Assembly: GCA_964653595.1 (NCBI GenBank)
Contig: CAZZHH010000014.1
Location: forward strand, 1-64,000
DNA: 64,000 nt
From: JBAXTE01 sp964653595
GTDB lineage: Bacteria > Bacteroidota > Bacteroidia > Bacteroidales > WCHB1-69
Direction: 5' to 3'
The translations under genes and the position numbers were made by a program. The notes under the pieces were generated by a model. That model was not told where the DNA came from and searched no databases. It saw only the letters and a list, made by a program, of their open reading frames with translations. This document shows, piece after piece, positions 8,691 through 17,601 of this stretch. Numbering within the stretch: the stretch's first letter is position 1; each line of letters opens with the position of its first letter.

Positions 8691-9716
8691 TTATCGAATG
8701 TTGTCAATCGAGGTTGAGTCTTTGTACAAGTTAAAATCATCTGTGATGTTAGAAATTTGTTTTTTGTACGACGTATACCCCTCTTGAGGAAGTAAAATGG
8801 TGTATCTCTTTTTCAGCTTATTTGTCAATGAATTTCCTCTTAACCATGGGTTGAAATCTTTTAGAATTTTGTAAGTAGTTTTTTGAGCTAAAGCAAAATC
8901 AACTAAATTTGAAATAGAAGAGTCTACGGTTATTTCGCGAGTAAGAATGGGCTGGTACAAGTCTTTCAAACGAAGATGAATTCCAAATTTAACAGGTTGT
9001 TCCAAAATGATTTTAGCAGCAATAATTCTCGACACATATCGAGCGGTCTCTTGGTTTAATGCTAGCTCCCAGTAATTTGTCTGTTTCTGCTTGTTCATCT
9101 GACCCCTTAAACCTCCGTCGCCCATGTTATAAGCGGCCGCTGCGGAAGCCCAACTTCCAAAATTTGCATAAGATGCTTTTAAATATTTACACGCCGCAAA
9201 CGTTGCTTTTTGAAGATTATACCGTTCGTCTACCTCTTCTGATATTTCCAAGCCATGTTTAGTGCCAGCAGCTTTCATAAACTGCCAAAATCCAGACGCC
9301 CCTGCCGGTGAAGAGATGTTGGTAAAACTACTCTCGATTAGTGCTAGGTATTTAAAATCGTCGGGTACATTTTCGGATTTTAAGATGGGCTCAATTATTG
9401 GAAAATATCGATACGACCGCTTGATAAATAACATCAAATTAGACTGCCAAAACACATTTGTAAGTAATTCTCTATCAATAGCTTCTCTTACATAATACAA
9501 ATCAACAGGTACATTCTCTCCCGCAAAAGTAATATTCTCGGGTATTTGTGGAGCAAATATCTTATAGTTGTTATTAAATGCTTTTTGATAGGTTTCATCG
9601 CTGTTCTTTTCTGGACTTTTGTATTTCAACGAAAAAATCAACAACGAAACGGCTATCAATAAAAAGGATACCGTTTGAATGACTTTTATGGTATGGTTAT
9701 TTTTTAAGATCTTCAT
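8691..9716 (-). CDS. Lytic murein transglycosylase (SLT/MltD-like)
   Basis: A membrane-anchored peptidoglycan-cleaving enzyme. After an N-terminal hydrophobic segment (VIQTVSFLLIAVSLLIFSL) comes a goose-lysozyme/SLT fold with the catalytic glutamate in ALIESSF, followed by SPAGASGFWQFM, the YNLQKATFAACKYL helix and the AAAAYNMGDGG motif. Length of about 340 fits MltD-type enzymes without LysM repeats. I prefer the start at 9716 (MKILKNN); an upstream ATG at 9734 adds six residues. Either start overlaps the 3' end of the phosphosugar transferase gene, so translation is probably coupled. The position beside Wza/Wzc suggests local wall opening for assembly of a trans-envelope export complex (inference). 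Confidence 0.9.
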   Translation of the reverse strand: MKILKNNHTIKVIQTVSFLLIAVSLLIFSLKYKSPEKNSDETYQKAFNNNYKIFAPQIPENITFAGENVPVDLYYVREAIDRELLTNVFWQSNLMLFIKRSYRYFPIIEPILKSENVPDDFKYLALIESSFTNISSPAGASGFWQFMKAAGTKHGLEISEEVDERYNLQKATFAACKYLKASYANFGSWASAAAAYNMGDGGLRGQMNKQKQTNYWELALNQETARYVSRIIAAKIILEQPVKFGIHLRLKDLYQPILTREITVDSSISNLVDFALAQKTTYKILKDFNPWLRGNSLTNKLKKRYTILLPQEGYTSYKKQISNITDDFNLYKDSTSIDNIR

Positions 9717-10788
9717 TTTTATGTAGATTAGCAATGTAAAACAAAACGATAAATATAATTATAAAAAAGGATATGAAAGCAAAAAAGTGCCATAGATGCC
9801 AATTTTTTATGCCTTCTAAGATGATTAACACCAATGTCATCGCAACTAATCCAATAAGAGCAAAAATTAAATCGATTTGCTTTACACTCAAACCAATATA
9901 CGATAAATGGTGAGTGGTGTGATCGCGACCGCCTACAAATGGAGATTGACCTCGTCTAATTCTTTTATAAAATACTGTAACCGTGTCGGTGATAGGCAAC
10001 ACAAATGCAATTAGGGTAACAGCTATTTGTTTCGTAAAAACCATTTCGTTGTTATAATCTTTTCCATTCCAAAAATATAAAATTCCAACAATAGCTAATA
10101 TAACTCCTAAAAATTGGCTTCCTACATCGCCCATGTATATTTTAGCTGGACTGATATTGAATCTCATAAAAGCAAGTAAGGAAGCATAAATGGATGCAAT
10201 AATGATAAATTCGGGTGTAAAAAGAGTGTTGTGAATAACATTGATACATAAGATGGTAAGCAAGATAAAGGATGAAACAATGGTGGTTATTCCGTCCATG
10301 TTGTCGAGCATGTTTATAGAATTCATGATGCCAACAACCCAAAGTATTGTGATCAACGTGTCGACCCATGGAATACCAAAAAGTTTTATGGATATACCCG
10401 AAAAAATTAAAATGATTGCAGTAAGAAGTTGAGCAACGAGCTTTACCCATACAGGAGAGTTTCTAAGGTCGTCGTACAATCCCAATACAAAACCCATCGA
10501 GACGGCAATGATGATAGCAAAGATGGCAAATTTGTCGTGTAGCTCTTGGTTGAAGAATAGCAAATATGCAATTATCCCAAATAGAAAAGAGACAAAAAAT
10601 GAAATACCCCCCATAGCAGGTTTGCGATTGGTATCGAATCGGATTGTGTTTTCGGGCAACTCTTTTTTAAAAAGATGCCCTGCATATCTTAGTAAGAATA
10701 AGTTGACTCCCCACGACACAAAAATGGATAAGATAAACACCAAAAGTAAAAACAAGTGAGAGTTGGAATAATTAATGTGGTCCATCAT
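9697..10788 (-). CDS. WecA/MraY-family undecaprenyl-phosphate sugar-1-phosphate transferase
   Basis: A 363-residue polytopic membrane enzyme of the glycosyltransferase 4 family. It transfers a sugar-1-phosphate (typically HexNAc-1-P) to undecaprenyl phosphate, the first membrane step of O-antigen, capsule or exopolysaccharide synthesis. Family motifs are clear: MGGISFF near residue 55, the Asp-rich NMLDNMDGITT, YMGDVGSQFLG, and the catalytic loop GGRDHTTHH. About ten hydrophobic segments are visible. Context (RfbC, Wzc, Wza upstream) favours a WecA/TagO-type priming role over MraY, whose gene normally sits in the dcw cluster. It overlaps rfbC by 17 bases and the downstream transglycosylase. 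Confidence 0.92.
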   Translation of the reverse strand: MMDHINYSNSHLFLLLVFILSIFVSWGVNLFLLRYAGHLFKKELPENTIRFDTNRKPAMGGISFFVSFLFGIIAYLLFFNQELHDKFAIFAIIIAVSMGFVLGLYDDLRNSPVWVKLVAQLLTAIILIFSGISIKLFGIPWVDTLITILWVVGIMNSINMLDNMDGITTIVSSFILLTILCINVIHNTLFTPEFIIIASIYASLLAFMRFNISPAKIYMGDVGSQFLGVILAIVGILYFWNGKDYNNEMVFTKQIAVTLIAFVLPITDTVTVFYKRIRRGQSPFVGGRDHTTHHLSYIGLSVKQIDLIFALIGLVAMTLVLIILEGIKNWHLWHFFAFISFFIIIFIVLFYIANLHKNEDLKK

Positions 10789-11332
10789 AGATAAAATGGT
10801 TGTTTAAATTCTCAAATAAGACTCCAATAGCGTCTTTTTCCGAAACAATGGGTTGCTCAATTTGCCAATTTATGGCTAAATGTGGGTCGTTCCAGCGTAA
10901 TATCTCTTCAGATTCTTTATGATAATAATTAGTGCATTTGTATTGAAAGATTGTCTGGTCTTCTAACGTTAAAAAGCCATGTGCAAAACCCGCTGGAATC
11001 CAGAGCATATTTTGTAATTCTGCCGATAAAACTGCCGTAATATGTTTACCATAAGTAGGTGAACCTCTACGAATATCTACTGCAACATCGAGCACTGAAC
11101 CAGAAACAACTCTCACTAGTTTTCCCTGCGCAAAGGGAGGTCTTTGAAAATGAAGTCCACGTAGTACATTTTTTTGCGAAAACGATTGATTGTCTTGTAC
11201 AAATTCAACATCAATTCCATTTTCTTTAAATAACTTCTGATGGTATGATTCAAAAAAATATCCACGGTGGTCGCCATATATTTTCGGTTGAATATGAATA
11301 ACATCTGGAATCTCTGTGTGAGTAAAAATCAT
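10772..11332 (-). CDS. rfbC: dTDP-4-dehydrorhamnose 3,5-epimerase
   Basis: A 186-residue cupin-fold epimerase that converts dTDP-4-keto-6-deoxyglucose to dTDP-4-keto-L-rhamnose, the third step of dTDP-rhamnose synthesis. Conserved elements are present: GDHRGYFFESY, VLRGLHFQ (catalytic His61), GKLVRVVSG with DVAVDIRRGSPTYG, and WIPAGFAHGFL. Length is typical. rfbA, rfbB and rfbD are not in this window and must lie elsewhere if the pathway is complete. It starts 3 bases after the stop of the tyrosine kinase gene and overlaps the next gene, so it belongs to the polysaccharide operon. Confidence 0.95.
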   Translation of the reverse strand: MIFTHTEIPDVIHIQPKIYGDHRGYFFESYHQKLFKENGIDVEFVQDNQSFSQKNVLRGLHFQRPPFAQGKLVRVVSGSVLDVAVDIRRGSPTYGKHITAVLSAELQNMLWIPAGFAHGFLTLEDQTIFQYKCTNYYHKESEEILRWNDPHLAINWQIEQPIVSEKDAIGVLFENLNNHFIYDGPH

Positions 11333-11335
11333 ATT

Positions 11336-13786
11336 TTATTTATTAAAAAAATTAAAAAGTCTTTTCTTCGATTTTTTTGCTTCTGCTAGGTCTGCTTCAA
11401 GGTCTTCGTAGTACCCATATCCATATCCGTAGCCATAACCATATGAACTATATTTGCCATAGCCCTTTTTGCTACCATAGCCAGAACCATACAAGTTGGT
11501 AAAATCAAAAGCATTTAAAACCAAAGAAAGTTTGTTGATTTTACAATCTGTGTATAAGAATTCTAAGTTGGCGATGAAGAATCGTTTTGAATAATTTGAT
11601 TTAAAGACATAAATTGGGAAATCGGCTCTCTGTAAGTTTTTCATCGCATCGGTTACCAATCCGATAGGAGGGTTGTCGATAATCACAAAATCATACTCTT
11701 TTTTAAGTGTTTCAATAATTTCATCCATGGCATCTGACAATATCAATTCACTCGGATTTGGAGGAATAGAGCCAGCTGTGATAAAATCGATGTTATCCAC
11801 CCGACTTTTATTTATGCAGTTTCGATAGTTTTCAATGCCAGATAAAATTTCACTTATCCCTTTTTTGTTGGGGATTAAATTATCCTCTTCCGAGAAAGCT
11901 TTGTGGATTTTGGGTTTTCGCATATCTAAATCTAGTACGATTACTCGCTTACCCGAATATGCAATAATCCCTGCAAGATTAATACCCACAAACGTTTTAC
12001 CTTCGCTAGAAATAGTAGAAGTGATAGAGATTACTTTTGATCCCTCGCTATTGTTGATAAACTGTAAGTTCGTTCTAATCGAACGCATTCCTTCTGCCAA
12101 TTGTGATTTGGGCTCTTTGTCTACAATCAATTGAGAATAGGGCAAAGTGGAGCTATATAACGGCACCATCCCTAATACTGGAACGTCTGTATATTTTGAA
12201 ATATCGGCAATAGTAGATATTTCGTTGTAAAACAGATATTTTAGGGCTATAAATACAAATATGAATAACAATCCAAATAACAGAGATAAAAGATAGGTTT
12301 GCAGTCTTTTGGGAGAAGTAGGATCTAAGTTGCTTTTTGATTGTTCTAATATAATATTTTGGGAAGTGTATCCTGCTTTTAAAATGGAATATTTTGTTTT
12401 TGCTTCAATTAGTTGATTATAAAAGGTCTCATTGATGCTTGAAACACGTTTCAGCTTTTTGAGTTCTATGGTTTTTGTGTTGTCTTCTTTCATAGCAACT
12501 TCATTCACCAAAGCTGCCATTTCGGATCTATATTGAGATCTTTTCGACCCGATATTTGTTTTAAAGTTTCTAATAGCCTCCGATAATATCTTCTTTTGAA
12601 TCTCTATTTGGTAGTTTAGTTGTTTTATCTGTCCGCTATTCGAGGTATAGTCGTACATGAGCTGTTCTTTCTGGATCAACAAGCCCTGTATTTGAGTAAG
12701 GATAACCGAAAGTGACCCTTGATAATCGCTACCTATGATCTGTGCCAAAAACTGGTAGATGTCTAGGTTTTTTTCTGCAGATACCGACTTGGTAATATCA
12801 CTCAACAGACGTTCTTCATAATTTAACTTAATGATGCTATTATCTAAATCTGCAATCTTTAACTGAATTGCACTCAAAGGCTTTAACTCTACAGTTTCTA
12901 TCCCGTTCTCTTTTTTATATTTGTTGATTTTATCTTCGGAAGAGTACAAAGAGTCTTCGATAAATGAAAGTTGATCATCGATGTATTCTATGATATTGTT
13001 TGCCCCCTCTTGCTTTTTAAGTTTATCGTATTCTCTAAATTCAGATGCTAACATGTTTACAATATCTGCAGCTTTATGCGCATTGTTCTCTTTGATGGTT
13101 ATTTTTATTGTTTTGGCTGCATCACTTAATACGTTTATGCTAAGTTTTGGCAAATAGCGGGGCACAATCGATTGAGGATTGTAAAAGATTAAACTATATT
13201 TCTCTTTCAGTTTTAAGGCCGAAGGATTTGTCAACTCAAGTCGAGTGGTAAATGAATTGGTAGTTACATAAAAAACACCTTGTATTGCGGTGCTCGAAGT
13301 GGAATACTCCTTCTTATGTATTTCATACTTGAGTGTTAAATGATCTTTATCCTCAAATTTTACCTCAATAGGGGTGTTATAAAAGCTGGAGTCAATTTTT
13401 AATATTTGAGCAGTAAAAGGGGAGTTCTTGTATAACTCCATGCTTAAGATGGTGCCATTATAAAAATAACCAACTTGCAAGGGTAGTTTAGATAAGGCAA
13501 TATTCAAAAATGCAGATGAACGTAGAAAATCAATTTTTTTTGCTAAATCATTGTTCATCATCGGCGCTGACTTTTCTTGGTCAAAAAACTGAGTGGTGTT
13601 TTCGTCTTCAACCTGAATTATCGACGATGCTTCATATACATTGGGAGTATACCGAAGATATAGCCATGATCCAAATATTACGAGGCCAATTACCAGTACA
13701 TTTACATACCAATAACGCTTGATGATTTTTAACAGCAGTAGAAAATCAAATTCATCGTTTATTTTTGATATTTTTTTACCCGACAT
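11336..13786 (-). CDS. Wzc-like polysaccharide copolymerase / tyrosine autokinase
   Basis: An 816-residue inner-membrane protein that controls polymer length and export. Its Wzz-type domain has one membrane segment around residues 30-50, long coiled coils around 260-460, a second membrane segment around 500-520, and a cytoplasmic BY-kinase domain. Kinase motifs are Walker A (STISSEGKTFVGINLA), Walker A' (VIVLDLDMRKP) and Walker B (FVIIDNPP). The C-terminus carries a Tyr/Gly-rich tail of alternating YG (around residues 768-790), the expected autophosphorylation cluster. It follows the Wza-like gene by 5 bases. In the Wza-Wzc model the two form a trans-envelope export machine whose activity cycles with Tyr phosphorylation. 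Confidence 0.94.
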   Translation of the reverse strand: MSGKKISKINDEFDFLLLLKIIKRYWYVNVLVIGLVIFGSWLYLRYTPNVYEASSIIQVEDENTTQFFDQEKSAPMMNNDLAKKIDFLRSSAFLNIALSKLPLQVGYFYNGTILSMELYKNSPFTAQILKIDSSFYNTPIEVKFEDKDHLTLKYEIHKKEYSTSSTAIQGVFYVTTNSFTTRLELTNPSALKLKEKYSLIFYNPQSIVPRYLPKLSINVLSDAAKTIKITIKENNAHKAADIVNMLASEFREYDKLKKQEGANNIIEYIDDQLSFIEDSLYSSEDKINKYKKENGIETVELKPLSAIQLKIADLDNSIIKLNYEERLLSDITKSVSAEKNLDIYQFLAQIIGSDYQGSLSVILTQIQGLLIQKEQLMYDYTSNSGQIKQLNYQIEIQKKILSEAIRNFKTNIGSKRSQYRSEMAALVNEVAMKEDNTKTIELKKLKRVSSINETFYNQLIEAKTKYSILKAGYTSQNIILEQSKSNLDPTSPKRLQTYLLSLLFGLLFIFVFIALKYLFYNEISTIADISKYTDVPVLGMVPLYSSTLPYSQLIVDKEPKSQLAEGMRSIRTNLQFINNSEGSKVISITSTISSEGKTFVGINLAGIIAYSGKRVIVLDLDMRKPKIHKAFSEEDNLIPNKKGISEILSGIENYRNCINKSRVDNIDFITAGSIPPNPSELILSDAMDEIIETLKKEYDFVIIDNPPIGLVTDAMKNLQRADFPIYVFKSNYSKRFFIANLEFLYTDCKINKLSLVLNAFDFTNLYGSGYGSKKGYGKYSSYGYGYGYGYGYYEDLEADLAEAKKSKKRLFNFFNK

Positions 13787-13791
13787 GTTGA

Positions 13792-14559
13792 TTATTTAAA
13801 TAGTCCATAAATGAGCAATCCGGTTGTGATAATTGAAATATAGGGGGCTATTTCCGACATAAAACGTTGTGCATATTTTTCTCGAGGCTCTACATAAATG
13901 ATGTCGTTTGCTTGAACAGCCAAATTTGCTCTTTTTACGCCCTCTAAAGTTGAAAGGTCTATTTTGAAAACTTTAGGATTCTTTAAATCTCCTCGAAGTA
14001 TTTTGATGTTGTTGGCTTTCCCGTCGGCAATTCCACCGGCCATTGCAAGTGCTTCAAAAACGGTAGTATTTGCGTTTTCAAGTTGAATTACTTTTGCTGA
14101 CCCACCTTCTCCTCCCGGAAAAACAATGACTCTATTGTTAGTGACTTTTAATTGAACAAATGGCTTGTTTAAATACGCTGTATATTGTTGTTCCAGAAAT
14201 AATTCAGCATCTCGAATGGTCATTCCACTGATTTTTACTCGTTGGATTATGGGTAATTTTACCTGTCCATCGTATTCTACTTGATAGGTTAGACCTGCAT
14301 TTCCGGTTTGTTGACCAGCCCCACCAGAAGTTGACATCAGTTCCACCATTTTTTCTCCATTATGAGTAAAAATTTTAAAGGATATTTCGTCGTTGGGAGC
14401 AATTCGGTATTCGTTGATTTGGGTAGAATCTGCAAAATTATCAAACTTGAAATCAGAAGCAGTGCGCAACATTCTACTCCTGTTGAGAGTCGAACAGGAA
14501 GTAAAAAAAAGTACAACTACCAACAATAAGTATGTAATTGTCTTAAATTTTGGTTTCAT
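13792..14559 (-). CDS. Wza-like polysaccharide export outer-membrane lipoprotein
   Basis: Outer-membrane export protein of the Poly_export/SLBB family, about 255 residues. It has a lipoprotein signal with lipobox FFTSC, then the Poly_export domain (YRIAPNDEISFKIFTHNGE... and VEYDGQVKLPIIQRVKISGMT), an SLBB domain (VIQLENANTTVFEALAMAGGI) and a C-terminal hydrophobic segment (ISIITTGLLIYGLF) that could insert in the outer membrane like the Wza C-terminal helix. I place the start at 14559 (MKPKFKT) because it gives a standard signal peptide; an ATG at 14577 adds six residues. It is the first gene of the operon and lies just behind a TAAATTTG promoter element. Confidence 0.92.
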   Translation of the reverse strand: MKPKFKTITYLLLVVVLFFTSCSTLNRSRMLRTASDFKFDNFADSTQINEYRIAPNDEISFKIFTHNGEKMVELMSTSGGAGQQTGNAGLTYQVEYDGQVKLPIIQRVKISGMTIRDAELFLEQQYTAYLNKPFVQLKVTNNRVIVFPGGEGGSAKVIQLENANTTVFEALAMAGGIADGKANNIKILRGDLKNPKVFKIDLSTLEGVKRANLAVQANDIIYVEPREKYAQRFMSEIAPYISIITTGLLIYGLFK

Positions 14560-14595
14560 ACAGGTGATATTTTGCAATTTTATTTGTTTTTAGTG

Positions 14596-14603
14596 CAAAT
14601 TTA
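14596..14603 (-). promoter_or_regulatory. Bacteroidota -7 element, TAAATTTG, before the wza-like gene
   Basis: TAAATTTG on the minus strand matches TAnnTTTG. Transcription would begin near 14589, leaving about 30 bases before the preferred start at 14559 and only about 12 before 14577. This mildly supports the shorter protein. A -33 motif is not evident. Confidence 0.5.
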
Positions 14604-14728
14604 ATACTTTTTAGTGAAATAGGTGTGTTAATTGTGTTCACTAAATCATGGTATTTTTAAAAAAAAATTTTTATTTCTCGAAGAGCACTCCCTTATTTTA
14701 TAAAAACTCTACGTTTTCGTTGGAATAA

Positions 14729-14760
14729 AAAGAAAGAGCACTTAACGGTAAGTGCTCTTT
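14729..14760 (-). terminator. Rho-independent terminator of the gamma-lyase gene
   Basis: Perfect 12-base arms AAAGAGCACTTA (14733-14744) and TAAGTGCTCTTT (14749-14760) around ACGG. On the minus strand the stem is followed by a T-rich stretch (CTTTTTATT). It separates the PLP enzyme gene from the polysaccharide operon. Confidence 0.85.
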
Positions 14761-14787
14761 CCAAAATTTAATATCAAAAAAGATTGT

Positions 14788-15984
14788 TTATCGATTCATC
14801 TCTTTTAAACAGCTCTTGATTAATTCAAATGTTCTCTCAATATCATTGTCAAGACCAACTGAAAAACGCACCAAGCCTTCCGACATTCCCATTTTGCGTT
14901 GCGTCTCTTCGGGTACTTCCGAAGAAGTAGATTTGCCGGAGTTGCTAAATAAGGTTTTGAAATAGCCTAAGCTAACGGCTAAATATCCAACTCCTCTATC
15001 TTGCATACGTTCCATTAGTTCGCTTGCTGCATCTGCTGTTTCCATGTCAATAGAAATCATACCTCCAAAACCAAACTCAGGTTCCATTATCGATTTGAAT
15101 ATTTGATAATCTACATGCTCTTCCATTCCTGGATAATTAGCTTTTAAGTTTATCTCTTTAAATCGTTTTGCCAAATACATTGCATTATGGCTGTGTTGTT
15201 TCATGCGAATGTGAAGAGTGTGAAGATTTTTTAAAATGTTAGAAGAGCGTAATGGATCTAAAGTTGGTCCTAACAACATTGCTGTACCATCGTTTACATT
15301 TGAAAGGGCATTTACAAATTCTGCGGAAGCGCAAATTGCTCCTGCTACACAATCGTTTTTACCGTTGATAAATTTTGTTAGACTATACACCACAATGTCT
15401 GCACCATGTTTGATCGGATTTACAATCATGGGGGTAAAGGTATTGTCAACCACTAATTGAGCATTCCCTCCATGGGCAATTTTTGCTAACTCTGGCAAGT
15501 TGGCAATTCGAAGAAGTGGATTAGACATCGTTTCTGCATACACCATTTTTGTATTGGGACGCATTGCTGCTTTAACGGCGTTCAAATCAGAAGTATTTAC
15601 AAAAGTAACTTCTATGTAGTTTTTTGGCAACCAGTTTTTCATAAATGCAAACGTACCACCATAGATTGTCTCGCTCGACACAATGTGGTCGCCAGCATGG
15701 CAAATTTGCAAAATAGTACAAGTAATTGCAGCCATTCCAGATGCAGTAACCCACGCAGATTCAGTGCCTTCCATTGCAGCAAGTGCATCTGCTAAATATT
15801 TATTACTTGGATTCCAATGGCGTGAATACAGAAAACATCCCTCTGTTTCGCCATGAAATGTATCTAACATGGTATTCGCTTCCATAAATGTATAGGTTGC
15901 CGAATCGGTAATGGATGGATTAACGCCTCCAAATTCCCCAAATTGTTTTAAATCCTGAATTTTGCTTGCTGGATCTATTTTCAT
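14788..15984 (-). CDS. Cys/Met metabolism PLP-dependent enzyme, probably methionine gamma-lyase
   Basis: A 398-residue fold-type I PLP enzyme of the trans-sulfuration family. The PLP lysine is Lys204 in YSLTKFINGKND. YSRHWNPS (Tyr53, Arg55) binds cofactor phosphate of the neighbouring subunit, and ASGMAAI and VVDNTF are family motifs. Members cleave or exchange the gamma substituent of methionine, cystathionine or O-acetylhomoserine. Sequence alone does not settle which; methionine gamma-lyase or O-acetylhomoserine sulfhydrylase are most likely. It is monocistronic, with its own terminator, and divergent from lpdA with a -7 element at 16036-16029. Confidence 0.88.
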   Translation of the reverse strand: MKIDPASKIQDLKQFGEFGGVNPSITDSATYTFMEANTMLDTFHGETEGCFLYSRHWNPSNKYLADALAAMEGTESAWVTASGMAAITCTILQICHAGDHIVSSETIYGGTFAFMKNWLPKNYIEVTFVNTSDLNAVKAAMRPNTKMVYAETMSNPLLRIANLPELAKIAHGGNAQLVVDNTFTPMIVNPIKHGADIVVYSLTKFINGKNDCVAGAICASAEFVNALSNVNDGTAMLLGPTLDPLRSSNILKNLHTLHIRMKQHSHNAMYLAKRFKEINLKANYPGMEEHVDYQIFKSIMEPEFGFGGMISIDMETADAASELMERMQDRGVGYLAVSLGYFKTLFSNSGKSTSSEVPEETQRKMGMSEGLVRFSVGLDNDIERTFELIKSCLKEMNR

Positions 15985-16028
15985 AACTTTTCCCTCTCTT
16001 TTTGAACTTATTTACTGATTTTATGTTG

Positions 16029-16036
16029 CAAAATTA
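16029..16036 (-). promoter_or_regulatory. Bacteroidota -7 element, TAATTTTG, for the gamma-lyase gene
   Basis: Minus-strand TAATTTTG fits TAnnTTTG and lies 45 bases upstream of the ATG at 15984. No clear -33 element. Confidence 0.45.
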
Positions 16037-16067
16037 GCTTTTTTTTAATTTGTTTGAGAATTCTTTC

Positions 16068-16075
16068 TAATTTCG
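16068..16075 (+). promoter_or_regulatory. Possible -7 element, TAATTTCG, for lpdA
   Basis: TAATTTCG is one base off TAnnTTTG and has TTG-containing sequence (TTTGTTTGAG) about 11-18 bases upstream. It lies about 70 bases before lpdA and back to back with the promoter of the divergent gene. Confidence 0.35.
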
Positions 16076-16145
16076 CTTCGTAATTAACAAAAAAAGCAAT
16101 TATTTAGGAATATTTTTAATTTTATCAACCATAAATAGCAATCAA

Positions 16146-17537
16146 ATGCAATACGACTTAATAGTTATTGGCAGCGGCCCCGGGGGATATGTAGCTGCAA
16201 TTAGAGCATCTCAACTTGGATTAAAAGTGGGTGTTGTGGAACGTGCCGAATTAGGTGGAATTTGTTTAAACTGGGGATGTATTCCCACAAAAGCCTTGTT
16301 AAAAAGTGCACAAGTGTTCAATTATATCAAACATGCCGAATCTTATGGCGTAAAAATAGAAGGTGCTGCTGTCGCTGATATTGAAGCAATGGTGGCTCGT
16401 AGTAGAGGTGTGGCCGATAATATGAGCAAAGGCATTCAGTTCCTTTTTAAAAAATACAACGTTGACCATTTGGCAGGAACGGGGAGAATAAAACCTGGAA
16501 AAATTGTGGAAGTCTCCGATGAGAATGGGGTTGCAACCCAATATTCTGCTTCACACATTATTCTTGCTACTGGTGCCAGGTCTCGTGAATTGCCCAACTT
16601 ACCTCAAGATGGTAAAAAAATTATCGGATACCGCCAAGCCCTTACTCTCCAAAAACAGCCTGAATCGATGGTTGTGGTGGGCTCTGGTGCGATAGGTTCT
16701 GAATTTGCCTATTTCTACAACTCCATTGGAACGAAGGTTACCCTGGTTGAGTATTTCCCATCTCTTGTTCCTAACGAGGATGAAGATGTTTCAAAACAAT
16801 TGGAACGTTCTTTCAAAAAACAAGGTATGAAAGTTATTACCGGAGCTAATGTTGAATCGGTTGATACCTCGGGAGATTTATGCAAAGTCTCCATTCAGAC
16901 CAAAAAAGGAATCGAAATCGTAGATGCCGAAATCGTTCTTTCCGCTGTTGGGGTAACCACAAATCTTGAAAACATTGGATTAGAAGAGACGGGCGTTGTT
17001 TTTGAAAATGGAAAAGTGATTGTTGACGACTATTATCGAACAAATATCGAAGGGATATATGGCATTGGCGATATCGTTAAAGGTCCTGCTTTAGCGCATG
17101 TTGCATCTCACGAAGCTCTTGTTTGTGTAGAGTCTCTTGCAGGTCACCATCCAGCTTTATTAAACTATCGGAATATTCCTGGGTGTACCTATACTTCTCC
17201 TGAAATAGCTTCTGTTGGAATGACAGAAAAACAAGCGCGCGAGGCAGGTTATGAGGTATTGATTGGAAAGTTTCCGTACACTGCTTCCGGAAAAGCTGCT
17301 GCGGGTGGCAACAAAGATGGTTTTATTAAAGTGATATTTGATGCCAAATATGGCGAGTGGCTTGGATGTCACATGATTGGAGATAATGTTACGGAAATGA
17401 TAGCCGAAGTAGTAGTTGCAAGAAACCTAGAAACTACCGGAAGGGAAATCATCGACTCCATTCATCCTCACCCGACGATGTCGGAAGCTCTTATGGAAGC
17501 CGTTGCCCTAGCTTATGGAGAGTGTGTACACCTATAA
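16146..17537 (+). CDS. lpdA: Dihydrolipoyl dehydrogenase
   Basis: 463-residue flavoprotein disulfide reductase (E3) that reoxidises dihydrolipoamide in 2-oxoacid dehydrogenase complexes or the glycine cleavage system. FAD motif GSGPGGYVAAIRA is at the N-terminus; the redox pair is in GGICLNWGCIPTKA (Cys40, Cys45); the NAD motif is VVGSGAIGSEFA; the second FAD motif is GIYGIGDIVKG; and the C-terminal His-Glu pair is in HPHPTMSEALMEA. Length is standard. No other complex subunits are adjacent. It is followed by its own terminator. Confidence 0.97.
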   Translation: MQYDLIVIGSGPGGYVAAIRASQLGLKVGVVERAELGGICLNWGCIPTKALLKSAQVFNYIKHAESYGVKIEGAAVADIEAMVARSRGVADNMSKGIQFLFKKYNVDHLAGTGRIKPGKIVEVSDENGVATQYSASHIILATGARSRELPNLPQDGKKIIGYRQALTLQKQPESMVVVGSGAIGSEFAYFYNSIGTKVTLVEYFPSLVPNEDEDVSKQLERSFKKQGMKVITGANVESVDTSGDLCKVSIQTKKGIEIVDAEIVLSAVGVTTNLENIGLEETGVVFENGKVIVDDYYRTNIEGIYGIGDIVKGPALAHVASHEALVCVESLAGHHPALLNYRNIPGCTYTSPEIASVGMTEKQAREAGYEVLIGKFPYTASGKAAAGGNKDGFIKVIFDAKYGEWLGCHMIGDNVTEMIAEVVVARNLETTGREIIDSIHPHPTMSEALMEAVALAYGECVHL

Positions 17538-17556
17538 TTGATTTTAAATTTTTGAT

Positions 17557-17585
17557 AGAGGCACTGAAAGGTGTCTCTCTTTTTA
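17557..17585 (+). terminator. Rho-independent terminator of lpdA
   Basis: AGAGGCAC (17557-17564) pairs with GTGTCTCT (17571-17578) with one G-T pair and a six-base loop, followed by CTCTTTTT. It lies 20 bases after the lpdA stop. Confidence 0.75.
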
Positions 17586-17601
17586 AATCTATCTATGATG
17601 A

